DNA of 64,000 nt from an uncultured Bacteroidales bacterium. Its GTDB lineage: Bacteria; Bacteroidota; Bacteroidia; Bacteroidales; Bacteroidaceae. Position numbers and translations under genes: made by a program. Below the pieces are notes generated by a model, which saw only the letters and a program-made list of their open reading frames with translations, ran no database searches and was not told the DNA's origin. The stretch spans positions 62,001 through 126,000 of the forward strand of contig CACYZY010000004.1 of assembly GCA_902779085.1 (NCBI GenBank), written 5' to 3'. Of the stretch, positions 16,989-24,085 are shown piece after piece (position 1 is the first letter of the stretch; each line of letters begins with the position of its first letter).

Positions 16989-18797
16989 ATGATGAAGATG
17001 ACTAAATGGGCAGTAATGCTCTGCTTATCCTTTCTGACGGGAATAGCAGCGGCACAGACTACAGAAGCCACGGAGATGATCGACTCGCTCAAAAATGCGC
17101 AAGATTCCCTTATACAGGAACTGCGCAGCCAACTGCAGGAGTTCAAGATGCAGCAAATTATCCTGCAAGAGGAACTGGAACGCACAGGGCAGAAATACGT
17201 GAATGACTCGTTGGCAGAACTGGAACGTCACAGACGTGTTGACTCGCTCCGCCAGATTACACCAGGTGCCCCACTCATCATCGATGAAGATACCCTCTAC
17301 ACCCTTTATGCCCGTAAGGGTGGCATGATGGCTGAGACACGTGTAAGGGTAACCAAGGAGGTGATTACTGACATCGGACGAAGCCTCACATTCACCCTTG
17401 ATTCCATCTATATCTTCGAAGGTGAGTATTCGACCGACATTATGGTGGGCGAACATGTAGTGGCCAGTATCACTGATATGGATGGCATATGGCAACACAA
17501 GACTCGACAAGAACTGGCCAGCGAATACCTCCCCATCATTCAGCATAAAATCAATGAACTGCACGAAGAATACGGACTCAAACAAAAGATGAAGGGTTTG
17601 CTTTTGGCTGCACTCATCGTCCTTGGCCAATACCTGCTCATACGCCTTACCAACTGGATTTTCCGACATTACAAGATACGACTTATCCGCAAAGTGGTGG
17701 GCTTATTGCGTCCCATCAGCATGAAGAACTACCAGTTCCTGAACATACACAGGCAGTGCGTTTTGGTGATGATAGGCTACAACACGGTGCGCTATATCAT
17801 CATAGCCCTCCAGTTGTTCCTCAGCATACCCCTGTTGTTCTCTATCTTCCCAGAAACCAAGACACTTACCTACACTATATTCGACTACATATGGACTCCA
17901 TTCAAGGGCATATTCAGAGCCGTCATCGACTATATGCCGAGCATCTTCCAGATAGCCGTCATCTATATCTGCTTCCACTATCTGGTGAAGTTCATCCGCT
18001 ATATCTCAAATGAAATTGCAGCTGAGCGACTCAAGATCAGTGGATTCTATGCTGACTGGGCCAGACCCACCTATTTCATACTCAGGGTGCTGCTCTACTC
18101 GCTCATGCTCGTCATGATATGGCCTCTGTTGCCCAACAGCAACTCTCAGGTGTTCCAAGGCGTGTCTGTGTTCATCGGTCTCGTCGTTTCCTTGGGCTCC
18201 ACCTCCATCATCGGCAACCTGATTTCCGGAATGGTGATGACCTATATGCGCCAATTCAGCATAGGTGACTATATTAAGGTAGGCGATGTTGTGGGTGAAG
18301 TGATCGAGAAGACCATGCTTGTCACCCGCATTCGCACCCGAAAGAACGAGGTCATCACCATGCAGAACTCCAGCCTTATGGGCTCTCAGACCAGCAACTA
18401 CACCGTAGCTGCCAAGAACTACGGCCTCATAGTTCACACCAAAGTCACCATCGGCTACGATGTGCCTTGGCAACACGTGAAAGAAATCATGGAATCGGCA
18501 GCTCTCGAGACACCAGGCATCAAGCACAAGCCCCGTCCATTCATGATGACGACTTCGCTCGACGATTACTATGTGGAATACGAAATCAATGCCTTTACCG
18601 ACGATGCAGTGAGGTTGAGTACCATCTACTCCAATCTGCACCAGAATCTGCTGAAGCGCTTCTTTGAAGGAGGTGTTGAGATTATGTCACCACACATCTA
18701 CGCACATCGAAGCGACCTTGACCTCCAGGTACCACCCGAGTTCAAACAAGAGTTTGAAACCCCTCAGAATACGGAAGAAACTACTGAGAAGAAATAA
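16989..18797 (+). CDS. MscS family mechanosensitive ion channel with periplasmic coiled-coil domain
   Basis: A 602-residue inner-membrane channel. It has a signal peptide or first TM (WAVMLCLSFLTGIAAAQ), then a periplasmic part of ~190 residues with a heptad-rich coiled coil (DSLIQELRSQLQEF), then several TM helices (GLLLAALIVLGQYLLI onward). The MscS core follows: the glycine/serine-rich pore helix VVSLGSTSIIGNLISGMVMTY and the beta domain IGDYIKVGDVVGEV. It releases solutes on osmotic downshock. The longer frame at 16941 starts inside the -7 element, so 16989 is used. Confidence 0.9.
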   Translation: MMKMTKWAVMLCLSFLTGIAAAQTTEATEMIDSLKNAQDSLIQELRSQLQEFKMQQIILQEELERTGQKYVNDSLAELERHRRVDSLRQITPGAPLIIDEDTLYTLYARKGGMMAETRVRVTKEVITDIGRSLTFTLDSIYIFEGEYSTDIMVGEHVVASITDMDGIWQHKTRQELASEYLPIIQHKINELHEEYGLKQKMKGLLLAALIVLGQYLLIRLTNWIFRHYKIRLIRKVVGLLRPISMKNYQFLNIHRQCVLVMIGYNTVRYIIIALQLFLSIPLLFSIFPETKTLTYTIFDYIWTPFKGIFRAVIDYMPSIFQIAVIYICFHYLVKFIRYISNEIAAERLKISGFYADWARPTYFILRVLLYSLMLVMIWPLLPNSNSQVFQGVSVFIGLVVSLGSTSIIGNLISGMVMTYMRQFSIGDYIKVGDVVGEVIEKTMLVTRIRTRKNEVITMQNSSLMGSQTSNYTVAAKNYGLIVHTKVTIGYDVPWQHVKEIMESAALETPGIKHKPRPFMMTTSLDDYYVEYEINAFTDDAVRLSTIYSNLHQNLLKRFFEGGVEIMSPHIYAHRSDLDLQVPPEFKQEFETPQNTEETTEKK

Positions 18798-18820
18798 GAG
18801 AAACGAAGCAATAGAACACC

Positions 18821-19858
18821 TTATTTTTGTTTGTTGGCAAAGAGCTGCAGCTTAGCTTCCATGTCAGCAAACATCAGCCGCGTATCAATCCTGTCGTACA
18901 CACGAATCTGACGCCCTTCGTGGTTATAACGGTAACTGCCATCATCGGCTATTGTCGGGATAGTCACATACTGATAATGCGACGATGCAGGGTCAGCTTC
19001 GAAATTGCTCATTAAAGCCGTCATCAGTACCAACGGACTATCGCCCAATATATAGGTCTCCCCCATCGAGAATCCATTCCTGCCTGCCATAATACCAGCC
19101 AACGAGTCATAGAGGTAAGCACCCAGCTTTCCATAAGGGCGTACTTTTGCCTCCAGTTCGGTCATGCTATACATACATTGGCGATACACATCACGGGGGA
19201 TTTGCCAGATACGCATGTCACTCTTGTTGAACACCACTTGCGCAGCAGCGATGCTCAGGTTCAGGTTATATTCAGGCATCGAGTAGCCAGGTGGCACAAT
19301 AGCCCCTGTTTCCTTGTACTCTTGTCCGCCAATCCAAATCAAGATGATATTCTTGCCAATTTCAGGATTCATCAGCCAGGCAGAAGCGATGTCAGTCAGC
19401 GGACCACCCACGCACACATACAGTGGCTTTTCGGGAGTTGCCTTCAACGCCTCTTCCACAATGAGACGAGCACCCTCTGACTCAACAGGCTTATTAGTGT
19501 CGGTCATCTTAACAGGAGCGCCAGGCACCACCTTAAATTGTCCTTTCATGCCCATCACTTCCAAGGCTTCGTTCACTTTATTCACAGACATATCTGCCTC
19601 ATCCTTGCCTTGCAAATCCCTGAAGAAGCCCCGTCCATTGCCATTAAGATGCGCACCCACGATTCCCTTGATTTCACAAGATGAAGACAAAACATGGTGA
19701 GCCAGCTGGAACAACCCATCTGGATCACCCATGAAGTCATTGTCAATAATCACGCTATAGCGCTTACCTGTCTGAAAAGGTTCAGCTACGTTTTGTGCCC
19801 TCACCGAGCTAGCCAACAGCAGACACCCTAAGGCTAAAATGTATAGTATTCTTTCCAT
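18821..19858 (-). CDS. Exported inosine-uridine-type nucleoside hydrolase
   Basis: A 345-residue protein with a signal peptide (LLLASSVRAQ). The metal-binding N-terminus reads IIDNDFMGDPDG, a variant of the usual DTDPGxDD. The second family motif is clear in LYVCVGGPLTDIASAWL and IILIWIGG. Such enzymes cleave the N-glycosidic bond of ribonucleosides; here this would occur in the periplasm. The altered Asp motif means a different substrate is possible. The gene converges on mscS with a 23-bp gap. A -7 element TATCTTTG lies at 19881-19888 (minus). Confidence 0.78.
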   Translation of the reverse strand: MERILYILALGCLLLASSVRAQNVAEPFQTGKRYSVIIDNDFMGDPDGLFQLAHHVLSSSCEIKGIVGAHLNGNGRGFFRDLQGKDEADMSVNKVNEALEVMGMKGQFKVVPGAPVKMTDTNKPVESEGARLIVEEALKATPEKPLYVCVGGPLTDIASAWLMNPEIGKNIILIWIGGQEYKETGAIVPPGYSMPEYNLNLSIAAAQVVFNKSDMRIWQIPRDVYRQCMYSMTELEAKVRPYGKLGAYLYDSLAGIMAGRNGFSMGETYILGDSPLVLMTALMSNFEADPASSHYQYVTIPTIADDGSYRYNHEGRQIRVYDRIDTRLMFADMEAKLQLFANKQK

Positions 19859-19917
19859 AATTCGTTTATTTTATATACTACAAAGATATAAAAAAATATT
19901 TGAATTATGAAACAAAA

Positions 19918-20364
19918 TCACTTAAATTTTTCACCCACGAAACCTTTTCCCACCTCGCCTGCCATCAGGTCAAAATGCAAAAATACAGGAGGCGTTGGTG
20001 ACAGGTCGTAATAATCCATTTCTGCTATTGGCAGGCAGAAATACTCCATCTGGTCATAACTGTTATAGAGACGAGACAATACGGAATTGTTGTCGTATAT
20101 CCAACGCTTCACATCATCCTCCACATCGAAGTTCACCATGCCAGAACAACGGACTGACACGTTATCAGCATAAGCCAGCACCTCTACATTGGGGTTTTGC
20201 ATCAGTTCCTTCCAGACAGCCTTCTTGGCCGAAGTAGCGAAATAAAGCAGATTATTCTCCTGTTTCATGATTTGGAACATACGCAGTTTAGGCAGATTGC
20301 CCTCGCACGTGGCGAAGGCAATCTCATTGTGGCTGCGCAAAAAATCGAGTGCTTCTTGCATCAT
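19918..20364 (-). CDS. Pyridoxamine 5'-phosphate oxidase family protein
   Basis: A 148-residue cytosolic FMN-binding split barrel (EIAFATCEGNLPKLRMFQIM, LYFATSAKKAVWKELMQNPNVEVLAY, VRCSGMVNFD). It belongs to the general-stress/PNPOx-like branch, and the reaction is unknown. It follows the cupin gene by 6 nt and is therefore in one operon with it, facing the HxlR regulator gene. Confidence 0.87.
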   Translation of the reverse strand: MMQEALDFLRSHNEIAFATCEGNLPKLRMFQIMKQENNLLYFATSAKKAVWKELMQNPNVEVLAYADNVSVRCSGMVNFDVEDDVKRWIYDNNSVLSRLYNSYDQMEYFCLPIAEMDYYDLSPTPPVFLHFDLMAGEVGKGFVGEKFK

Positions 20365-20370
20365 AGTCGT

Positions 20371-20826
20371 TTACCATTTAAGCGGTTCCTGCAGAATGTT
20401 ACCATCAGTCATAGGACTGTCAGCCTCAGTAAAGGCATTAGCCTTATACTGCACGCAGAGCATTGTCAGATTCTCGTTGCCAGTGTTTTTCAGCGCACGC
20501 TTGCCCTCGGGAGCCACACGAATAATGGTACCCTCACTAACAGGAAAAATTTCGCCATCTACCTGATACTGTCCCTCTCCTTTCAGGATAAAGTACAGTT
20601 CCTCATGCGTCTTGTGTGTGTGCAGGAAACCACTGTCCTGTCCAGGCACCAGTGTCTGGAACGAAAACTCGCTGCCTGTTGCGCCAACAGCCTGTCCTCC
20701 GAACACCTTACCTTGAATGGTTATCTCCGGACCCATTGGAAGCACGTGCTCAATAATCTCACTCATCTTACCCACGCTTACTGCGCTGTAGTTTTTACCA
20801 CACTTAATAGTCTCAATTGTTTTCAT
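20371..20826 (-). CDS. Cupin domain protein
   Basis: A 151-residue single-domain cupin. The first cupin motif is HTHKTHEELYFILKGEG with three histidines and a glutamate as metal ligands; the second is around RALKNTGNENLTMLCVQ and lacks the usual His, so metal binding is partly degenerate. Enzymatic or sensing role unknown. It is the first gene of an operon with a PNPOx protein and is divergent from an HxlR regulator, which probably controls it. Confidence 0.85.
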   Translation of the reverse strand: MKTIETIKCGKNYSAVSVGKMSEIIEHVLPMGPEITIQGKVFGGQAVGATGSEFSFQTLVPGQDSGFLHTHKTHEELYFILKGEGQYQVDGEIFPVSEGTIIRVAPEGKRALKNTGNENLTMLCVQYKANAFTEADSPMTDGNILQEPLKW

Positions 20827-20867
20827 AATTCTTTTTATTTAAAATATTATTAATCGTTTTGACATTG

Positions 20868-20925
20868 CAAAAATACGATGCAAAAGACATCCCCGCAAGA
20901 AGGCACTGAGAAGTAACATAGTTAC
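20868..20925. promoter_or_regulatory. Cupin operon promoter and candidate HxlR operator
   Basis: The minus-strand -7 element TATTTTTG occupies 20868-20875. A perfect inverted repeat GTAAC-ATA-GTTAC (20913-20925) lies between the two divergent promoters and is a candidate site for the dimeric HxlR-type regulator. The plus-strand element TACTTTTG at 21020-21027 serves the regulator gene. Confidence 0.45.
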
Positions 20926-21044
20926 CAAAAAGTAGGAATTGAGAAGTTGTCGGACATTGCTAAAAACCACTTTAACTCACATTAACATAGTATATAATCG
21001 AAACCTGGTATAATTTTGCTACTTTTGCAGAAAATTCAATAGTT

Positions 21045-21389
21045 ATGGCAGATATTAAAGCTGAATATTTGGCTTGTCCAATCAGAAATGTTATCAGTCG
21101 TTTTGGCGACAAGTGGTCCATGCTTGTCCTGTTTCTCTTGAGTAGGAGCGAAACGGGCGTAATGCGTTTCAATGAGATCAGGCGCTTTATGTCCGACTGT
21201 TCCCAGAAGATGCTCTCACAGACGTTGAAGAATTTGGAGCAGAGCCATCTGGTACATCGTCAAGTTTTCCCCGAGGTACCACCCCGTGTAGAGTATTCCC
21301 TCACCGACACAGGAAAATCACTGATGCCAGTCATCACCGCCCTCATCGAATGGGGCAAAGAGCATTTCAAGGATGTAGTGACAGACTAA
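21045..21389 (+). CDS. HxlR family winged-helix transcriptional regulator
   Basis: A 114-residue MarR-like winged-helix regulator of the HxlR type. The family hallmark CPIRNVISRFGDKWSMLVL is present with the conserved Cys11 that senses electrophiles or redox in several relatives. RFNEIRRFMSDCSQKMLSQTL is the recognition region and VEYSLTDTGKSLMPVI the wing and final helix. It probably represses or activates the divergent cupin-PNPOx operon in response to redox or electrophile stress. Confidence 0.92.
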   Translation: MADIKAEYLACPIRNVISRFGDKWSMLVLFLLSRSETGVMRFNEIRRFMSDCSQKMLSQTLKNLEQSHLVHRQVFPEVPPRVEYSLTDTGKSLMPVITALIEWGKEHFKDVVTD

Positions 21390-21491
21390 CAGCTATTGAC
21401 TGCATTATCTGAAAGCGATTCTCGAAGCCTAGTTGCCAAATAGCTTTGGTAAGGACATTAAGAGGGCGCACAGATAGACATTTTTTCAAGT

Positions 21492-21648
21492 TTGCTACAG
21501 TTGCTACAGTTGCTACAGTTATTTTGGAGACTATACACATCCCAAATTTATCTTTATATTTATATATACATATATATATAAATATAAAAAATATTTTTGA
21601 CTTTTGAATAAGTAGTTTTTAACTGTAGCAACTGTAGCAACTGTAGCA
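21492..21648. repeat. Inverted tandem-repeat element A
   Basis: Left arm 21492-21518 is three exact copies of TTGCTACAG. Right arm 21621-21648 is the reverse complement, giving a perfect 28-bp inverted repeat (21493-21520 with 21621-21648). The 100-nt centre is almost pure A+T and itself near-palindromic (TATATTTATATATA then its complement, about 21556-21588). It lies in an intergenic region without a gene on either strand. The function is unknown. Confidence 0.85.
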
Positions 21649-21726
21649 CATCGATAAAAAACAATAGTATTTGTATAGAGGGATACTGAATACGAAATAA
21701 AATGTCAGTTCAGAAAGGTCGATGCG

Positions 21727-21784
21727 TTACTTCCCCTAAAACGCCCGCTTACTTCCCCTAAACCGTCCTCTTAGTACCGCTAAA
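21727..21784. repeat. Three 22-bp-period direct repeats
   Basis: The 14-mer TTACTTCCCCTAAA occurs at 21727 and 21749, and a variant TTAGTACCGCTAAA at 21771, giving an exact 22-bp period (two helical turns) with variable 8-nt spacers. The copies sit 80 bp from element A in the gap between the HxlR gene and the AraC gene. The rest of this 465-bp gap (21390-21853) shows no gene. Confidence 0.7.
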
Positions 21785-21853
21785 TATAATCTGTCCCTAA
21801 ACCTCATAGCAACGCACCCCAGCCTCTGCCTTTATAGGAATTGAGTTGTAAAA

Positions 21854-22684
21854 CTATCGCTTTATCCTGTACTCCGAAGGTGTCTTACCAGAGTGTTGCT
21901 TAACGTAACGGGTGAAGTGTGAGAGGTACGGGAAATTAAAGTCATTACTGATATCGGTCAGCGTGCGGTCTGTACTAGTCAGTTCTTCCATAATCTGTGC
22001 CAAAGTAAAATGAATGATCCAATAAGAGGCGTTGTGGCCAGTGGACTGCTGACAAATCCTGGAGAGGTATTTAGGAGTGACGAACAACTTGTCGGCATAA
22101 AACTCAACTGTACGCACTTGACGCACATGTTGCTGCAACAAATCGATGAACTGCTGAGCCAAAAGTGCTTCCCTACCCCCTTTTGAAGACTGCTGACTGT
22201 TACAGACGCTGTAGATGTAGAAAATGTCATAGACAAAGTTTTCCATCGAGCGTTCAAGTGTTTCCTGATGATAGAAATGGTCTGTTTGCGACAATCTGCA
22301 CTTGATGTCGTCCAAATCTCGAAGGCACAGCTCCATATCCTGTACACTCATCTGCATGATGGGGTTATCGTAGTAATAGGTCAGGCCCCTGATATTGTGG
22401 GGCGTCCTTAGTGGATGTGACAGATGATAGCGTCTGGATTTCATCAAGACAACGGCTTTTGTCCCCTTTTCTACCCGTACATCACGGAGGGGCTTACCTT
22501 CAATGAGGATGATACCGCTTCCCGCCTGTGCCTGATAGAGTTTGTCATCCATCACGAAGCTCATACTTCCTTGGGTGATGAATATATGCAGCAGATAATC
22601 ATTGTATGTGCCGCTACATGCTTCCAATATATCCTCCGTGAAAAGGATATCTTGCACTTGAATATCATATTCTTTTGTCGCCAT
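21854..22684 (-). CDS. AraC family transcriptional regulator
   Basis: A 276-residue regulator. The C-terminal two-helix-turn-helix domain is clear (FYADKLFVTPKYLSRICQQSTG, then LTDISNDFNFPYLSHFTRYVKQHSGKTPSEYR). The N-terminal half is a cupin-like sensor. Start 22684 is used because the longer frame to 22711 is read through a TATTTTTG promoter element (22689-22696, minus). It is divergent from the exported PNPOx pair and probably regulates it. Confidence 0.88.
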   Translation of the reverse strand: MATKEYDIQVQDILFTEDILEACSGTYNDYLLHIFITQGSMSFVMDDKLYQAQAGSGIILIEGKPLRDVRVEKGTKAVVLMKSRRYHLSHPLRTPHNIRGLTYYYDNPIMQMSVQDMELCLRDLDDIKCRLSQTDHFYHQETLERSMENFVYDIFYIYSVCNSQQSSKGGREALLAQQFIDLLQQHVRQVRTVEFYADKLFVTPKYLSRICQQSTGHNASYWIIHFTLAQIMEELTSTDRTLTDISNDFNFPYLSHFTRYVKQHSGKTPSEYRIKR

Positions 22685-22688
22685 AAGG

Positions 22689-22696
22689 CAAAAATA
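22689..22696 (-). promoter_or_regulatory. -7 element TATTTTTG for the second AraC gene
   Basis: The element ends 4 nt before the only plausible downstream ATG, so a transcript from it would be leaderless. If translation instead begins at 22711, another promoter upstream must be used. Confidence 0.45.
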
Positions 22697-22751
22697 CATT
22701 TCTTTATTCACTTAGACAAGCATTTTGGGTAATTATTGTAATTTTTGTGGA

Positions 22752-22792
22752 AAAATTGGTAAATACTCATCCATAAAGTAGTCGTAACTTTG
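22752..22792 (+). promoter_or_regulatory. Promoter region of the exported PNPOx pair with shared boxes
   Basis: The -7 element TAACTTTG is at 22785-22792. AAAATTGGTAAATA (22752-22765) and AGTAGTCGTAACTTTGCA (22777-22794) match the divergent AraC promoter region at 9350-9412. Confidence 0.5.
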
Positions 22793-22832
22793 CAGCCAAA
22801 TAAATGATGTATAACTAATAAAAACTTGAAAA

Positions 22833-23372
22833 ATGAGAAAGTTATTTTTGATGTTGGCTGTAGTAATGACTGCATGCCTGATTTCTTGCTCACAGAAAGA
22901 GGCTCAGCCTCAGCAGAGTGAAGAAACTCCTACAGAGCAAGATACAACAACATCTGCTACCCCAAAGGCTACAGACACCATGAGCCCAGAGGATTTTGTG
23001 GCATATTTGGAGAGTTGTGGAAAGTATTTCCTTGCTACTATGGACGGTGATCAGCCACGCGTCCGCCCTTTCAGTTTCTGCGACGTAATCAACGGTGAGG
23101 TATATTTCATGACCCGCAAACACAAGGATGTATATAAGCAATTGGTAAAGAATCCTAAAGTGCAAATTGCAGCATTCCCCAACGAAGGACGTGGCTGGAT
23201 GCGTATCACCTGCAAGTTGGTGGAAGCTGAAACTCCTGAGGTACGCACTCATTTCCTTGACAAGTACCCCAGCATGAAAGAGGCACATCCAGTTGATGAT
23301 CCTGATTATGCTTTCATGAAACTGGTGGGCATTACTGCAGTAGTGGGTAAGAATGTATATAGCGTAAAGTAA
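22833..23372 (+). CDS. Exported lipoprotein with pyridoxamine 5'-phosphate oxidase-like domain
   Basis: A 179-residue lipoprotein (lipobox LISC, Cys19) followed by a Gln/Glu/Thr-rich linker (residues ~20-48) and a PNPOx-type FMN-binding split barrel (~50-179): FLATMDGDQPRVRPFSFCDV, GEVYFMTRKHKDVYKQL, PKVQIAAFP, GRGWMRITCKLVEAETPEVR. The family is usually cytosolic, so lipid anchoring is unusual. It is in tandem with a close paralog 24 nt downstream and divergent from an AraC gene. Confidence 0.87.
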   Translation: MRKLFLMLAVVMTACLISCSQKEAQPQQSEETPTEQDTTTSATPKATDTMSPEDFVAYLESCGKYFLATMDGDQPRVRPFSFCDVINGEVYFMTRKHKDVYKQLVKNPKVQIAAFPNEGRGWMRITCKLVEAETPEVRTHFLDKYPSMKEAHPVDDPDYAFMKLVGITAVVGKNVYSVK

Positions 23373-23396
23373 TGTATTAATTTAGCATAAAACAAC

Positions 23397-23909
23397 ATGA
23401 AAAGATTCCTTTTAATCTTAGCTATGAGCTTAGTGGTATTCTCTATGTCTTATGCTCAGAAAATTGATGGACGTACTTCGGCCACTTCAAAAGCAAATGT
23501 AGCAGAGGTCATGACTTCTCAAGAACTTGTAACAATGTTAAAAGAATGTGGCCACTATTACCTTGCAACTGTTAATGGCAACCTTCCTTGTGTTCGTCCT
23601 GTAACTTTTATTGATGTATATAATGGTGAGGTGTATTCCATGACTCGTAAATCAAAGGATGTTTACGAACATGTAAAAAAGAACCCCAATATCCAGATTG
23701 TATTCTATCCTAAGGACAGTCGTAATTGGGCACGCATTAGCTGCAAGTTAGTAGAGGCAGAAACGCCTGAAGTTCGGAAACAGTTTCTTGCTATGTACCC
23801 AAGTGTAACAAAAGCGCATCCAGATGCTCTTACTGACACAGACTTAACTTTCATGAAGTTAACGGGTATAACTGTTGAGATAGGCAAGAAATTATATCAG
23901 GTGAAATAA
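23397..23909 (+). CDS. Secreted pyridoxamine 5'-phosphate oxidase-like protein (paralog)
   Basis: A 170-residue protein with a classical Sec signal peptide (VVFSMSYAQ) but no lipobox, and the same PNPOx barrel as its upstream neighbour (YYLATVNGNLPCVRPVTFIDV, SMTRKSKDVYEHV, SCKLVEAETPEVRKQF). The two share an almost identical 14-residue stretch before the last helix, so they arose by tandem duplication and then diverged in export route. A strong intrinsic terminator follows after 20 nt. Confidence 0.86.
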   Translation: MKRFLLILAMSLVVFSMSYAQKIDGRTSATSKANVAEVMTSQELVTMLKECGHYYLATVNGNLPCVRPVTFIDVYNGEVYSMTRKSKDVYEHVKKNPNIQIVFYPKDSRNWARISCKLVEAETPEVRKQFLAMYPSVTKAHPDALTDTDLTFMKLTGITVEIGKKLYQVK

Positions 23910-23929
23910 GAATCTATCTATCCCTAAAG

Positions 23930-23963
23930 AAAAGCCTAGACTTATAAAAGTCTGGGCTTTTTT
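23930..23963 (+). terminator. Intrinsic terminator of the PNPOx pair
   Basis: A 14-bp stem (AAAAGCCTAGACTT pairing with AAGTCTGGGCTTTT, one G-T wobble, loop ATAA) ends in a T tract directly after the second PNPOx gene. Confidence 0.88.
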
Positions 23964-24060
23964 ATGGCTTTATTTTCCCAAACAACGGGTTCTGCACAGA
24001 GTTGCGCTGAATATCATCAATTATAGGCAGCAACATATACAGAGAATTAGCAAAAAAGAG

Positions 24061-24068
24061 TACCTTTG
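24061..24068 (+). promoter_or_regulatory. -7 element TACCTTTG for the DUF1294-PheC-like gene
   Basis: TACCTTTG lies 17 nt upstream of the ATG at 24086. Confidence 0.6.
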
Positions 24069-24085
24069 CATAAAGATTTCGCGAT

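Noticed and set aside
21390-21853. Search for a CRISPR array or attachment site in the repeat-rich gap
   Set aside because: The repeats are 9-mers and 14-mers without 30-40-bp spacers or cas genes, and no integrase or tRNA gene is near.
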